DNA of 64,000 nt from Variovorax sp. J22G73 (GTDB taxonomy: Bacteria > Pseudomonadota > Gammaproteobacteria > Burkholderiales > Burkholderiaceae_C). The DNA is taken from the NCBI RefSeq assembly GCF_030317035.1, contig NZ_JASZYK010000011.1:186001-250000 (forward strand), in the 5' to 3' direction. Made by a program: the position numbers and the translations under genes. Below, one piece after another: positions 42,549 through 52,335 of this stretch. The notes under the pieces were generated by a model. The model had not been told where the DNA came from, ran no database searches, and saw only the letters and a list, made by a program, of their open reading frames with translations. Positions within the stretch are counted from its first letter, which is position 1. Each line of letters opens with the position of its first letter.

Positions 42549-43205
42549 TCAGGCCGCGCCGGCCGCTCCCGGCATTCCCGCCGTTCCCACCAGGTAGCCG
42601 TGCAGCGCCCCGCGCAGCTGCCGTGACAGCGCCTGCAGGTCGGGCCGCCCGCCGGTGCCGATGTGGGTGTGCGCCACCAGGCCGTAGATGATGGTCTGGC
42701 ACACGCGGGCGACTTCCTTCTTCTGGCAATCGGGCGACAGGTCGGCGGCCGCGTCCAGCGCGCCCACCCATTCGGCGACGAAACGGTCGTACATCTTTCG
42801 GTAGGCCTCGGGGCTGGAAAGGTGCCGCTCCAGCAGGTAGTGCGCGCCCCAGGCCAGCGGCTGCTCGCGGTGGGCGTCGAGCTGCGCGTCGATCACCGCG
42901 TCGACGATCTCGCGCAGCGGCCGGCCCGCATGCGCGGCGACGGCGGCGCGCATGCCCATGAGCAGCGCCTTGGAGCGCAGGTGCAGGCACACGCGGGCCA
43001 GGTCGTCCTTGTTCTCGAAGTATTCGTAGAAGCTGCCGAGCCCGGTGCCGGCCACCGCCGCAATCTCGCGGATGGTGACGCCCGCGTAGCCCTTCTCGAC
43101 CCAAAGCCGAACAAAGGCCTCCTGCAGCGCCTGCGAGGTGTGGCGCGCGCGGGACTGGCGAGGTTTTCTCCTCGGGGCGGCGGCGGGGGTTCGCGTGCTT
43201 GTCAT
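42549..43205 (-). CDS. TetR-family transcriptional regulator
   Basis: 218 aa from the ATG at 43205. The helix-turn-helix reads ALQEAFVRLWVEKGYAGVTIREIAAVAGTGLGSFYEYFENKDDL, followed by an all-helical ligand domain. A basic, Pro/Ala-rich leader precedes it. It is divergent, with 71 bp between, from the thioesterase/acyl-CoA dehydrogenase pair and probably regulates it in response to an acyl-CoA or a related compound; that is inferred. Confidence 0.9.
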   Translation of the reverse strand: MTSTRTPAAAPRRKPRQSRARHTSQALQEAFVRLWVEKGYAGVTIREIAAVAGTGLGSFYEYFENKDDLARVCLHLRSKALLMGMRAAVAAHAGRPLREIVDAVIDAQLDAHREQPLAWGAHYLLERHLSSPEAYRKMYDRFVAEWVGALDAAADLSPDCQKKEVARVCQTIIYGLVAHTHIGTGGRPDLQALSRQLRGALHGYLVGTAGMPGAAGAA

Positions 43206-43276
43206 TCCGGCCGAACCCGAACACCCTGCAAGCGTGTTGTTCCTAGAATTTTTGGACCCATCGAACGGATTCTGCA

Positions 43277-44113
43277 ATGGCCCTCCACGAAAGCACCTCG
43301 GACGAATCCCCCGCATCGCGCGCTTGCGTCTTTGTCGGCGGCGACGGCGCCTGGCTTCCCGGCGCGCTCTCGCGCGGCCCCTGGGACCCGCGCGCGCAGC
43401 ACGGCGGCGCGCCCTGCGGGCTGCTCGCGCACATCGCCGAAAGCGCGGCGCCCGGCCCGGGCTGGCAGCTGGCGCGGCTCACGGTCGAGCTCGTCAAGCC
43501 GGTGCCGGTGGCGCCGCTGGTGTCGCGCTCGCAGGTGCAGTCCTCGCGCGCCACGGTGCGCGTGGGCATCGAGCTGCTGGCGGGCGACGTGGTGGTTGCG
43601 CGGGCGCACGCGCTGCTGCTCGCCAGGCAGCCGCTGGCGTTGCCCGCCGACCTGCCGCACGCCACCGCGCAAGCGCCGATGCGCCCACCCGAAGACTGCA
43701 CAGACCGCGTGCGCATTCCGGGCCTGCCCGAGGGCGTGTCCTTCTACAGCAGCGCGGTCGAATCGCGCGTGGCCGAGGGCGACTCGGCCCGCCCGGGCCC
43801 GTGCGGCGCGTGGTTCCGGCTCGGCGTGCCGCTGGTGCAGGGCGTGCCCAATTCGCCAGCCATGCGCACCGCCGCGGCGGCCGATTTCGGCAACGGCCTG
43901 AGCTGGGTGCTGCCGGCCGAACGCTTCCTGTTCTCCAACGCGGACCTGAGCCTGAACCTGTTTCGCGCGCCCGAGGGCGAATGGATCGGACTGCGCTCGG
44001 CGACCGAAGTGCACGGCGACGGCGCGGGCCTCGCCGTGTCCCGGCTGTACGACACGCGCGGCCCGATCGGCATCGCGACCCAGACGCTGGTGCTGCGCGA
44101 GCGCGTGGCCTGA
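43277..44113 (+). CDS. Acyl-CoA thioesterase-like (double hot-dog) protein
   Basis: 278 aa. GPWDPRAQHGGAPCGLLAHIAE near the N terminus is the HGG-containing start of the TesB-like double hot-dog family; LTVELVKPVPVAPL marks the first core strand. The C-terminal half repeats the fold (DFGNGLSWVLPAERFLFSNADLSLNLFRAPEGEWIGLRSAT). Probably hydrolyses an acyl-CoA ester. It is followed by an acyl-CoA dehydrogenase gene after 44 bp. Confidence 0.8.
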   Translation: MALHESTSDESPASRACVFVGGDGAWLPGALSRGPWDPRAQHGGAPCGLLAHIAESAAPGPGWQLARLTVELVKPVPVAPLVSRSQVQSSRATVRVGIELLAGDVVVARAHALLLARQPLALPADLPHATAQAPMRPPEDCTDRVRIPGLPEGVSFYSSAVESRVAEGDSARPGPCGAWFRLGVPLVQGVPNSPAMRTAAAADFGNGLSWVLPAERFLFSNADLSLNLFRAPEGEWIGLRSATEVHGDGAGLAVSRLYDTRGPIGIATQTLVLRERVA

Positions 44114-44157
44114 ACCACACGGCGCCTTCTTCCAACGAAACACCCCGGAGACACACC

Positions 44158-45798
44158 ATGACCACCACCGGCATCCACCCCGACAACCAGGTCCCCGAAC
44201 TGAAGGACTACAACGTCTACACCAGCGACCCCGCGCTGCGCGGCGCGGTGGCGCGCGGCGGCGCCGGCTGGCGCGACGACGAGCTGGTGCGCCAGGGCGC
44301 TGAATACGGTGCCGAGGCCACGCTGCGCGCCGCCGAGAACGCCAACCGCCACGAGCCCGAGCTGCACACGCACTCGCGCATCGGCGAGCGCATCGACCAG
44401 GTCGAGTTCCACCCCGCCTGGCACACGATGATGGCCATCGCGCGGCGCAACGGCATCGCCAACCTGCCGTTCTTCGACGAGCGGCCCTCGGCCTGGGTGG
44501 GCTACGGCGCGTCGCTGTACATGCACAGCCAGATCGAGTCGGGCTCCACCTGCCCGACCACCATGACCAAGGCCTGCATTCCGGTGATGCGGCGCAACGC
44601 ACCGCTGTACGCCGCGCTGAGCGGCAAGCTGGCCTCCAACGAACACGATGCGCGCGACATTCCGCTGGAGCGCAAGACCTCGATGACGGTCGGCATGGGC
44701 ATGACCGAGAAGCAGGGCGGCAGCGACGTGCGCAGCAACACCACGCGCGCGGGACCGGCCGGCAGCGGCCCGTGGGGCGAAGAATTTCTCATCACCGGCC
44801 ACAAGTGGTTCTTCTCGGCGCCGATGTGCGACGGCCACCTGGTGCTGGCCAAGACCGACGAGCACGGCTCATCGTGCTTCTTCGTGCCGCGCTGGCGGCC
44901 CGACGGCAGCAAGAACCCGATCCATATCCAGCGGCTGAAGGACAAGGTGGGCAACCGCTCCAACTCCAGCAGCGAGGTCGAGTTCAAGGAGGCCTGGGGC
45001 GTGCTGGTGGGCGACGAGGGCCGCGGCATTCCGACCATCATCGAAATGGCGACCGTCACCCGGCTCGACTGCGCGCTGGCCAGCGCCGGCTTCATGCGCC
45101 AGGCCTTCGCGCAGGCGCTGCACTACACGCGCAACCGCTACGCCTTCGGCAAGGCGCTGGTCGACCAGCCGGTGATGACCGAGCTGCTGGCCGACATGGC
45201 GCTGGAGTCGCAGGGCGCCACGCTGCTGGCGATGGGGCTGGCCTCGCGCTTCGGCTCCGCCGCGCCCATCGACACCGCATGGCGCCGCCTGCTCACGCCC
45301 GCGGCCAAGTTCTGGAACTGCAAGCGCGCGGTGGCGCTCACGGGCGAGGCGATGGAGGTGTTCGGCGGCAACGGCTATGTGGAAGACGCGCCCATGGGCC
45401 GGCTGTTTCGCGAGGCGCCGGTCAACTCGATCTGGGAAGGCTCGGGCAACGTGATGTGCCTGGACGTGCTGCGCGCCGTGTCGCGCAACCCCGACGACGT
45501 GCACCTGGTGCTCGACCAGCTGCAGGGTGTCGCGGCCGGCGAGCCGCGCCTGCTGGCCGAGCTGCAGGCGGTGCGCCAGATGGTGCAGCTGCCGCCGCAG
45601 GACCTGGAGCGCCAGGCGCGCCGCTTCACGCAGCGGCTGGTGCTGGCCGCGCAGGCCTGCCTGATGCTGGAGCACGCGAGCGCAGAGGCGTCGGCCGCCT
45701 TCGTCTCGAGCCGCTTCGACCCCGACTGGGGCGCGGTGACCGGCATCAGCGCCGGCACCAGCGACCCGGGCGCGCTGCTGCGCGCCGCGTGGCACTGA
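44158..45798 (+). CDS. AidB-like acyl-CoA dehydrogenase
   Basis: 546 aa, long for an acyl-CoA dehydrogenase but right for the AidB/isovaleryl-CoA subgroup. Visible features: an N-terminal extension, TVGMGMTEKQGGSDVRSNTTRA (flavin-binding region), GHKWFFSAPMCD, the mid-domain VGDEGRGIPTIIEMATVTRL and the C-terminal domain with GGNGYVEDAPMGRLFREAPVNSIWEGSGN, which holds the catalytic Glu. AidB takes part in the alkylation response in E. coli, but paralogues in catabolic operons oxidise acyl-CoAs; the adjacent thioesterase favours the second role. Confidence 0.9.
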   Translation: MTTTGIHPDNQVPELKDYNVYTSDPALRGAVARGGAGWRDDELVRQGAEYGAEATLRAAENANRHEPELHTHSRIGERIDQVEFHPAWHTMMAIARRNGIANLPFFDERPSAWVGYGASLYMHSQIESGSTCPTTMTKACIPVMRRNAPLYAALSGKLASNEHDARDIPLERKTSMTVGMGMTEKQGGSDVRSNTTRAGPAGSGPWGEEFLITGHKWFFSAPMCDGHLVLAKTDEHGSSCFFVPRWRPDGSKNPIHIQRLKDKVGNRSNSSSEVEFKEAWGVLVGDEGRGIPTIIEMATVTRLDCALASAGFMRQAFAQALHYTRNRYAFGKALVDQPVMTELLADMALESQGATLLAMGLASRFGSAAPIDTAWRRLLTPAAKFWNCKRAVALTGEAMEVFGGNGYVEDAPMGRLFREAPVNSIWEGSGNVMCLDVLRAVSRNPDDVHLVLDQLQGVAAGEPRLLAELQAVRQMVQLPPQDLERQARRFTQRLVLAAQACLMLEHASAEASAAFVSSRFDPDWGAVTGISAGTSDPGALLRAAWH

Positions 45799-45822
45799 AA
45801 AACGAAAAAGTGAAAGCGCGGC

Positions 45823-46773
45823 TCAGCGCCGCAGCAACGCGCGGCGCAGCATGCGTGCCGCGCGGTCGCGGATCTTGCCGGTGTTGGAGCGCAGCGACGA
45901 GCGCGGTGCCACCTTGGCCGTGGCGCAGGCCCACAGGAAGTCGTGGAGGATGGGCGTGTCGTCCACCGTCTCGGTGCTGCCGTACTTGTGGAACTCGGGG
46001 TGCCACTGCGTGGCGGCGATGTAGCTGCGGCCCCGGTCGCCGCGGCGGCGAATGGCCTCGGGCACGCGGTCGGGCAGGCTCCAGGCCTCGATGTCGAAGC
46101 CGGGCGCGATGTCCTTCACGCCCTGGTGGTGGATGCTGTTGACGCGCGCGTTGCGCACGTCGGGGTACAGCTTCGACAAGCGCGTGCCGTCGACGATCTC
46201 GATCTGGTGAAAGTTCTGGTCGTAGGTCACGGGGTCGCGGTGGCGCAGGCCGCCCGCGTGCTGCGCCTCGATGTCCTGGTACAGCGTGCCGCCGAAGGCC
46301 ACGTTGATGAGCTGCAGCCCGCGGCACACGCCGAAGATGGGCTTGCCCGCCTGCTCGAAGGCCTCGACCAGCGCCAGGTCGTACAGGTCGCGGATCTGGT
46401 CGCCGATCCACGCGTCTTTCAGGGGCACCTCGCCGTAGCTGCCGGGCCATACGTCGGCACCGCCGTGCATGACCACGCCGTCGAGCCACTCGGCGTAGTG
46501 CGACAGCTTGGTGTCGCCGCGCGCGGTTTCGCCGGTGGGGCAGGGCACCATCACCACCATGGCACCCGCGGACATCAGCCAGTGCGCGATCGATTGCTCG
46601 ACGTACTGCAGCGTCTTGTTGGTGAACAGCGAGCGGGCCGGGTCGGCGTGCGAGAAGCAGGCGGACAGGCCGATCTTGAGCCGGGCGGAAACGGGTTGTG
46701 TCATCGCGGGACTGTCGACGGTGTGAGCCGGACGAGAGGGGCCGAGGCCCAAAGAACGAAGAGGAAAATCCAT
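45823..46773 (-). CDS. Class I glutamine-amidotransferase-like gamma-glutamyl hydrolase (PuuD-like)
   Basis: 316 aa. The start at 46773 is supported by AAGGAG 7 bp upstream; an internal ATG at 46704 has none. Nucleophile elbow GVCRGLQLIN (Cys), and ATQWHPEFH with the catalytic His, as in gamma-glutamyl-GABA hydrolases. VMHGGADVWP forms the oxyanion region. Without other puu genes nearby the substrate is uncertain. It is divergent from the sugar-isomerase gene with 86 bp between. Confidence 0.88.
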   Translation of the reverse strand: MDFPLRSLGLGPSRPAHTVDSPAMTQPVSARLKIGLSACFSHADPARSLFTNKTLQYVEQSIAHWLMSAGAMVVMVPCPTGETARGDTKLSHYAEWLDGVVMHGGADVWPGSYGEVPLKDAWIGDQIRDLYDLALVEAFEQAGKPIFGVCRGLQLINVAFGGTLYQDIEAQHAGGLRHRDPVTYDQNFHQIEIVDGTRLSKLYPDVRNARVNSIHHQGVKDIAPGFDIEAWSLPDRVPEAIRRRGDRGRSYIAATQWHPEFHKYGSTETVDDTPILHDFLWACATAKVAPRSSLRSNTGKIRDRAARMLRRALLRR

Positions 46774-46859
46774 TGTGGCTCCTTGACTTCTCGCTCGGGG
46801 TCGGACGACACGCCAAGTATGCTTTCAACGCCGTCAAAACCAAGAAGGAAGACAAGCCG

Positions 46860-47915
46860 ATGAAAACGATCAAGGGCCCGGCCATTTTTCTGGCCCAGTT
46901 CGCCGGAGACAGCGTCCCTTTCAACACGCTCGACGGCATCGCCGGATGGGCCGCGGGGCTGGGCTACAAGGGCGTGCAGATTCCGAGTTGGGACGCGCGC
47001 CTGTTCGACCTGAAGAAGGCCGCCGAAAGCAAGACCTACTGCGACGAAGTGACAGGCACGCTGGCCGCGCACGGCCTGCAGATCACCGAACTGTCGACCC
47101 ATCTGCAAGGCCAGCTGGTGGCCGTGCACCCGGCCTACGACGCGGGCTTCGACGGCTTCGCGGCGCCCGAGGTGCGCGGCGACCCGGTGCGGCGCCAGCA
47201 GTGGGCGGTGCAGCAGCTGCATTTCGCGGCGAAGGCATCGGCGAACCTGGGGCTCAGGGCACACGCGACCTTCTCGGGCGCGCTGGCGTGGCCCTACCTG
47301 TACTCGTGGCCGCCGCGCCCGCCGGGGCTCATCGAGGAGGCCTTCGACGAACTGGCGCGCCGCTGGCGCCCGATCCTCGATGCATTCGACGCCGCGGGCG
47401 TGGACGTGGGCTACGAGATTCATCCCGGCGAGGACCTGCACGACGGCGTGAGCTACGAGATGTTCCTGGAGCGCGTCGGCAACCACCCGCGCGCCTGCCT
47501 GCTGTACGACCCGAGCCACTTCCTGCTGCAGCAGCTCGACTACCTGGCGTACATCGACCACTACCACGAGCGCATCAAGATCTTTCACGTGAAGGACGCC
47601 GAGTTCAACCCGACCGGCAAGCAGGGCGTGTACGGCGGCTTCCAGAGCTGGATCAACCGGGCCGGGCGCTTCCGCTCGCTGGGCGACGGGCAGGTCGACT
47701 TCAAGGGCATCTTCTCGAAGATGGCGCAGTACGACTTTCCGGGCTGGGCGGTGCTGGAGTGGGAGTGCTGCATCAAGCACCCCGAAGACGGCGCGCGCGA
47801 GGGCGCCGCCTTCATCGCCGAGCACATCATCCACGTGGCGGACCGCGCGTTCGACGACTTCGCGGCCGGCGGCGTGGACGTGGCGGCGAACCAGCGGATG
47901 CTCGGGCTGGGCTGA
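46860..47915 (+). CDS. Sugar phosphate isomerase/epimerase-family TIM-barrel protein
   Basis: 351 aa; AAGAAGGAAG precedes the ATG. The AP endonuclease-2/xylose-isomerase-like barrel shows GYKGVQIP, LQITELSTHLQGQ, YEIHPGEDLHDG, LLYDPSHF and IKIFHVKDAEF, which contain the expected metal ligands (Glu, Asp, His, Glu). Such enzymes isomerise or dehydrate sugars or inositols. No partner gene defines the substrate. Confidence 0.87.
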   Translation: MKTIKGPAIFLAQFAGDSVPFNTLDGIAGWAAGLGYKGVQIPSWDARLFDLKKAAESKTYCDEVTGTLAAHGLQITELSTHLQGQLVAVHPAYDAGFDGFAAPEVRGDPVRRQQWAVQQLHFAAKASANLGLRAHATFSGALAWPYLYSWPPRPPGLIEEAFDELARRWRPILDAFDAAGVDVGYEIHPGEDLHDGVSYEMFLERVGNHPRACLLYDPSHFLLQQLDYLAYIDHYHERIKIFHVKDAEFNPTGKQGVYGGFQSWINRAGRFRSLGDGQVDFKGIFSKMAQYDFPGWAVLEWECCIKHPEDGAREGAAFIAEHIIHVADRAFDDFAAGGVDVAANQRMLGLG

Positions 47916-47953
47916 GCGCCCGCCTTCTTGCAGCGCGTTCCGCCCGCGCCCCT

Positions 47954-49039
47954 TCATCGGTGCATTGGACAGCCGTTGCGCTCGCTGCGGTAGTTGGACG
48001 ACGCCGCGTACGCCACCTTGCGCGCGCGCATCACATTGCCCAGCGGGCGGTGCGCGGCGAGCGCGTGCCAGGGGTTGAAGGCCATGCCGTCGTCGAACTC
48101 GCGCGCCAGCGCTTCGCTCCACACCTCTTGCGGATCGGCCGTGATGCGCGCGACGGCAATGAAGGGGCTCAGCTCTTGCGACCACTCGATCGACGCGTCT
48201 TCGATGGGCATGCGCTCCAGGTCGACGCACAGCTGCGCGCGCAGCTCCCACACGGCCGGCTGCTGGCGCATGAAGTCTGCGACCGCGTCGCGCGTGCCGT
48301 CGGGCTTGTCGGTGAGGTCGATGGGGGCGTCTTGCAGCGCCTGCAGCGCGGGCGACACGGGCACCAGTTGCAGCTTGGCGATGTAGTTGCCGTAGCGCAG
48401 CGGCACCTGCGTGAAGAAGGTGGCACCCAGCGGATGCGTCTCTGCATGCCCGCCCATGGCGATGAGCGTGCTGCTCTTGCCGCCCACGGCCTCCACGGCT
48501 TTCTCGACGCCCTGCAGCACGCTGGACAGCACGCGCTTGGCGTTGGGCGCCTTGTCGGTGGTGCTGGCGAGCAGCTTCAGGCTGCGCAGGAAGCCCTTTG
48601 CATCGGGGGCGGAAAACACCGGGCCGTCGACGAAGAGGAAGTCTTGCGAGCTGTGTCCCTTGGAGCCTTCAACGCGCGCGCCTTCCACGTCGAGCACTTT
48701 CACGGCCATGCCGCGCGGCAGCGAGACACGGTCGTCGAGCACTTCGGCCGGTGGCGTCGACAAGCGCATGACCACCGGGTAGCGCCGCGCCGCCGCGAAC
48801 AGCCCCTGGGCCAGCGGCTCGGGCAGGCCGTCGAGCACGCGCAATTCGCCGCGCAGCAAGCCGTGGCTCTTGGCGTGCACCGCGCGCATGGCATGGCCGG
48901 TGTGGTCGGCCATGGTCTTCTCCATGTCGACGAGGGTGGCGACAAGGTCCGTGTGCGTCTGCGCCTCATCGTCATGGAAGGTCTCCACGGCGGGGTCGTA
49001 GCGAACGGGGGCGGTGGAGAGCATCGTGGTGGTATTCAT
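47954..49039 (-). CDS. Catalase-related (SrpA-like) heme protein
   Basis: 361 aa. The catalase core pattern appears in reduced form: RAVHAKSHGLLRGEL (distal His), VVMRLSTPPAEV, LPRGMAVKVLDVEG and SSQDFLFVDGPVFSAPDAKGF. A C-terminal GNVMRARKVAYAASSNYRSERNG is present. It is shorter than true catalases and belongs to the catalase-family proteins of uncertain activity. No partner is evident. The chosen start at 49039 lacks a good ribosome-binding site; 49063 is the alternative. Confidence 0.8.
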   Translation of the reverse strand: MNTTTMLSTAPVRYDPAVETFHDDEAQTHTDLVATLVDMEKTMADHTGHAMRAVHAKSHGLLRGELRVLDGLPEPLAQGLFAAARRYPVVMRLSTPPAEVLDDRVSLPRGMAVKVLDVEGARVEGSKGHSSQDFLFVDGPVFSAPDAKGFLRSLKLLASTTDKAPNAKRVLSSVLQGVEKAVEAVGGKSSTLIAMGGHAETHPLGATFFTQVPLRYGNYIAKLQLVPVSPALQALQDAPIDLTDKPDGTRDAVADFMRQQPAVWELRAQLCVDLERMPIEDASIEWSQELSPFIAVARITADPQEVWSEALAREFDDGMAFNPWHALAAHRPLGNVMRARKVAYAASSNYRSERNGCPMHR

Positions 49040-49142
49040 GGCGCGATTGAGCGCACCGGCCATCGGCCCGGCTGTAGGAGCGCATCGACAAAGCGTGCGC
49101 TCGAACGCCTGCGCGCACGGGCGCTCAGAGCACTGAGAGCGT

Positions 49143-50609
49143 TCAGAGCAATGTCACGAGCCGGCGGACCGCGCCGTCGATCTGACTCTCGCCGATGAGC
49201 CCGTAGCCGAACGCGAGGCCGTTGGGCACGCCGGGCGCGCGCGGGTCGAGCGCGAAGCGCGACAACGGCGGCAGCGTGATGCCCGCCGCGGCGGCGCGCT
49301 CGACCACCGTGTCGGCACGCACATCGCCGCGCAGCCACGCCGACAGGTGCAGGCCCGCGTCGGACGGAATCGCCTCGAGCCGCCCCTCGCCATGGCGCGC
49401 CAGCGCGTCGAGCAGGGTGCCGCGCCGCGCGCCGTACAGCTTGCGCATCTTGCGGATGTGGCGCGCGAGGTGCCCTTCGGCAATGAAGGCCGCCAGCGCC
49501 TCCTGCCCGAGCACGGGGCCGTGCCAGTCGGCCAGTTCGCGCGCACGCACCAGCGCCGCGCGGGCCCACGGCGGCGCGACCACGAAGCCCAGGCGCAGCG
49601 CGGGGAACAGGCTCTTCGAAAAGGTGCCCACGTAGAACACCGACTCGGCGCGGTCCAGCGTCTGCAATGCGTCGAGCGGTCGGCCGGCGAAGCGGAATTC
49701 GCTGTCGTAGTCGTCCTCGATGACGACGGCGTTGCGCGCGCGTGCAAAGGCCAGCAGGGCGGCGCGGCGCTGCGGCGACATCGCCACGCCAGTGGGGAAC
49801 TGGTGCGAAGGCGTGACGCACACCACGCGCGCCTCGGGCGGAATGCGGTCGACGCACAGGCCTTCGACATCGGTGGGCACCGTCACCACGCGCGCCCCCG
49901 CGGCCTGCATGGCCTCGCGCAGCGACGGATAGAACAGCTGCTCCACCGCAACCACCGTGCGCCCCGGCACCACGAGGATGCGCGCCAGCAGCCCGAACGC
50001 CTGCTGCGCGCCGGCGGTGACCACGATGTCGTCGGCCGTGCAGCCGACCGCGCGGGTGAACGACACATGGTGGGCAATGGCCTCGCGCAGGGCGCCTTGC
50101 CCCTGCGGGTCGGCGTAGGTGGCGGTCTGGCGGGCGATGCGGCGCAAGGCGCGGTCGGAGAGGCGGCGCCAGATGTCGAAGGGAAAAGCGCTCACGTCGG
50201 GCAGGCCGACGCGGAAGTCGTCGCGCGCGGGCTGCGGCTGCAGGGTGGGGGCCAGGTCGGCGCCGGGCACGTCGAGTGGGACGAGGCGGGTGTCGCGCTG
50301 CGTGCGCCGGACGGTCGACGGCTTCGTGGCCCGGCCCAGGCGCGAGGCGGGCGACGTGTCGGCCACATAGGTGCCGGCGCCGGGGCGCGCCAGCAGGTAG
50401 CCCTCGCTCAGCAGCAGGTCGTAGGCCGCGAGCATGGTGTTGCGCGACACGCCCAGGCGCAGCGCCAGCGCGCGCGTGGCGGGCAGCCGCGTGCCGGGCT
50501 GCAACCGGCCGTCGACGATGGCGCCGCGCAGCTGCCGGTGCAGTTCGCGCAGCAGGTCGCGCGAGCCGGGGCTCGGCAGGCGCAGGTCGAGTTCGAAAAG
50601 TGGCTCCAT
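49143..50609 (-). CDS. MocR/PdxR-family regulator (GntR helix-turn-helix fused to aminotransferase-like domain)
   Basis: 488 aa from the ATG at 50609. N-terminal GntR domain (LLRELHRQLRGAIVDGRLQPGTRLPATRALALRLGVSRNTMLAAYDLLLSEGYL) followed by an aminotransferase class I-like domain with the PLP-lysine segment VGTFSKSLFPALRLGF and VIEDDYDSEFRF. MocR proteins use PLP as ligand to control vitamin B6 or amino-acid metabolism. It is divergent (90 bp) from an MFS exporter that it probably regulates. Confidence 0.92.
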   Translation of the reverse strand: MEPLFELDLRLPSPGSRDLLRELHRQLRGAIVDGRLQPGTRLPATRALALRLGVSRNTMLAAYDLLLSEGYLLARPGAGTYVADTSPASRLGRATKPSTVRRTQRDTRLVPLDVPGADLAPTLQPQPARDDFRVGLPDVSAFPFDIWRRLSDRALRRIARQTATYADPQGQGALREAIAHHVSFTRAVGCTADDIVVTAGAQQAFGLLARILVVPGRTVVAVEQLFYPSLREAMQAAGARVVTVPTDVEGLCVDRIPPEARVVCVTPSHQFPTGVAMSPQRRAALLAFARARNAVVIEDDYDSEFRFAGRPLDALQTLDRAESVFYVGTFSKSLFPALRLGFVVAPPWARAALVRARELADWHGPVLGQEALAAFIAEGHLARHIRKMRKLYGARRGTLLDALARHGEGRLEAIPSDAGLHLSAWLRGDVRADTVVERAAAAGITLPPLSRFALDPRAPGVPNGLAFGYGLIGESQIDGAVRRLVTLL

Positions 50610-50699
50610 GAACTTCGCGGATTGTGGTTCTTTTGAAGAGCCAATTGCAAATCTATCGTGCAGGCATCGATCACTTTCCAGTCGCTTCAGGAGTCTTCC

Positions 50700-51971
50700 A
50701 TGCACACCGATTTCGCTGCACCCCACCCCGGCAACGCGGCCAGGCTGCCCGCCAGCCTGGGCTGGCTCGCGCTGGGCGCGTTCGCCATCGGCACCGAGAG
50801 CTTCATGGTCGCGGGACTGCTGCCGGTGCTGGCGGCCGACCTGCAGATCGGCGCCGCGCGCGCTGGGCAGCTGGTGCTGCTGTTCGCACTGAGCTACGCC
50901 ATCGGCTCGCCGCTGATGGCCGCGGCGCTGGCGCGCTTCGGGCGGCGCGCCTTGCTGGTCGCGAGCCTCGCGCTCTTCTCGGGGCTGACGCTGGCCGCAT
51001 CGACGGCGCAGGGCTTCGCGCAACTGGCGATGGCCCGCGTGGCGTTGGGGCTGGTGGCCGGCGTGTTCCTGCCGACCGCGAGCGCGGTGGCCGCCGCGAT
51101 GGTGCCGCCGGCCTTGCGCGGGCGCGCCCTGGCCATCGTGAGCGGGGGCGGGACGGTGGCGGTGGCGCTCGGCGTGCCGCTGGGCGCGTGGATCGCGGGG
51201 TGGGGCGGCTGGCGCACGGCCTACCTGCTGATCGCGGCAGTGGCCGTGCTGGCCACCATCGGCCTGGCGCTGGGCCTGCCGCGCGCGCCGGTGCCGGCAC
51301 CCGCCGCCGATGCCGGGCGCACGCCGGCCTTTGCCGTGGTGCGCGAGCCCGGCGTGATGCCGGCGCTCGCGGTGACGATGCTGTGGGCCACGGGCGGCTT
51401 CAGCTTCTACACGTACATCGCGCTGTTTCTCTCCAGCACGCTGGGCTTCGCGGCGCAGGGCGTGGGCGCGGTGTTCTTCGCCGTGGGCGTGGCGGCGGCC
51501 GTGGGCACGGCGGCGGGCGGCTGGGCCACCGACCGCTTCGGCGCGGACCGCGTGGCGCAGGGCTTCGCGCTGATGCTGGTGCTGGCGCTGGGCGGGCTCT
51601 CGTTCGCGGCGCAGTGGCTGCCGCGCGGTCTGGCGCTGCCGCTCGTCGTGGGACTGTCGGCGCTGTGGGGTTTCGCGGGCTGGGGCTTCGGGCCGGCGCA
51701 GGCGGTGCGGCTCATTCGGCTGGCGCCGGAACGCGCGCCGATGACGCTGTCGCTCAACGCATCGGCGGTGTACCTGGGCATTGCGGCAGGCTCGGCGCTG
51801 GGTGGCGCGGCCATCGACCTGGTGGGGGTCGCCGCGGTGGGCTGGGTGGGCGCGGCCTGCCAGCTGGCCGGGCTGGTGATGCTGCTGCGGGCGGCGCGCA
51901 GGGCGCGTCTTGCACAGATCGCACGAATGGCCTGCACGTCGCCTTCATCGACGACTTCGCTATGTTTTTAA
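50700..51971 (+). CDS. Major facilitator superfamily transporter (drug:H+ antiporter DHA1-like)
   Basis: 423 aa from the ATG at 50700, with CAGGAG 7 bp upstream. About twelve membrane helices are visible. Motif A-like loop LMAAALARFGRRALLVA between helices 2 and 3, and motif C-like GIGLALGLPRAP further on. The opening GWLALGAFAIGTESFMVAGLLPVLAADL is typical of the AraJ/Cmx-type sugar or drug exporters. Followed by a terminator. Confidence 0.9.
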   Translation: MHTDFAAPHPGNAARLPASLGWLALGAFAIGTESFMVAGLLPVLAADLQIGAARAGQLVLLFALSYAIGSPLMAAALARFGRRALLVASLALFSGLTLAASTAQGFAQLAMARVALGLVAGVFLPTASAVAAAMVPPALRGRALAIVSGGGTVAVALGVPLGAWIAGWGGWRTAYLLIAAVAVLATIGLALGLPRAPVPAPAADAGRTPAFAVVREPGVMPALAVTMLWATGGFSFYTYIALFLSSTLGFAAQGVGAVFFAVGVAAAVGTAAGGWATDRFGADRVAQGFALMLVLALGGLSFAAQWLPRGLALPLVVGLSALWGFAGWGFGPAQAVRLIRLAPERAPMTLSLNASAVYLGIAAGSALGGAAIDLVGVAAVGWVGAACQLAGLVMLLRAARRARLAQIARMACTSPSSTTSLCF

Positions 51972-51993
51972 TAGCAAGTAGTGCTTTATGAAC

Positions 51994-52012
51994 GGCCCTT
52001 CGGGGCCTTTTT
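51994..52012 (+). terminator. Rho-independent terminator after the MFS gene
   Basis: GGCCC and GGGCC pair around a TTCG tetraloop and are followed by five T. It lies 23 bp after the MFS stop. Confidence 0.85.
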
Positions 52013-52335
52013 CATGGAATCGTTGTAATTAAGACAAGCGCTCGTCATGCCCTGCGGGCTATAATGTCGGGTTCGTTTCGATACCACGACGAAGAATTTC
52101 GTCAATACCGCCGGCTGACCTGCACTGTCCCTTGGATTCTTCAGGCCTCTCATTCCCAAGCCGGCTTTCACAGTGTGTTGGAGCGCCAGACCGGGCGCCC
52201 ATGATTGCCACCACTGCCTTCGTTCTTGTTGAAGCGAATAGCGCGTCCGCCGCGCCGTTCCGGCCGGCCCACGCCCGTTTTCAATCATTTTTCAGGCACT
52301 TCGCGCTCTGTATCCGCGCGCTGTGCCAAGGCTTC
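52013..52335 (+). promoter_or_regulatory. Promoter and long leader of the small-protein gene
   Basis: A perfect TATAAT at 52060-52065, preceded by TGCGGGC (extended -10 style), gives a predicted transcript start near 52072. No good -35 is seen at the usual distance. The leader of about 260 nt up to the ATG at 52336 contains no convincing gene, although the frame of the small protein stays open from 52132. Long leaders are typical of cold-shock-type genes; no family of riboswitch is recognised. Confidence 0.5.
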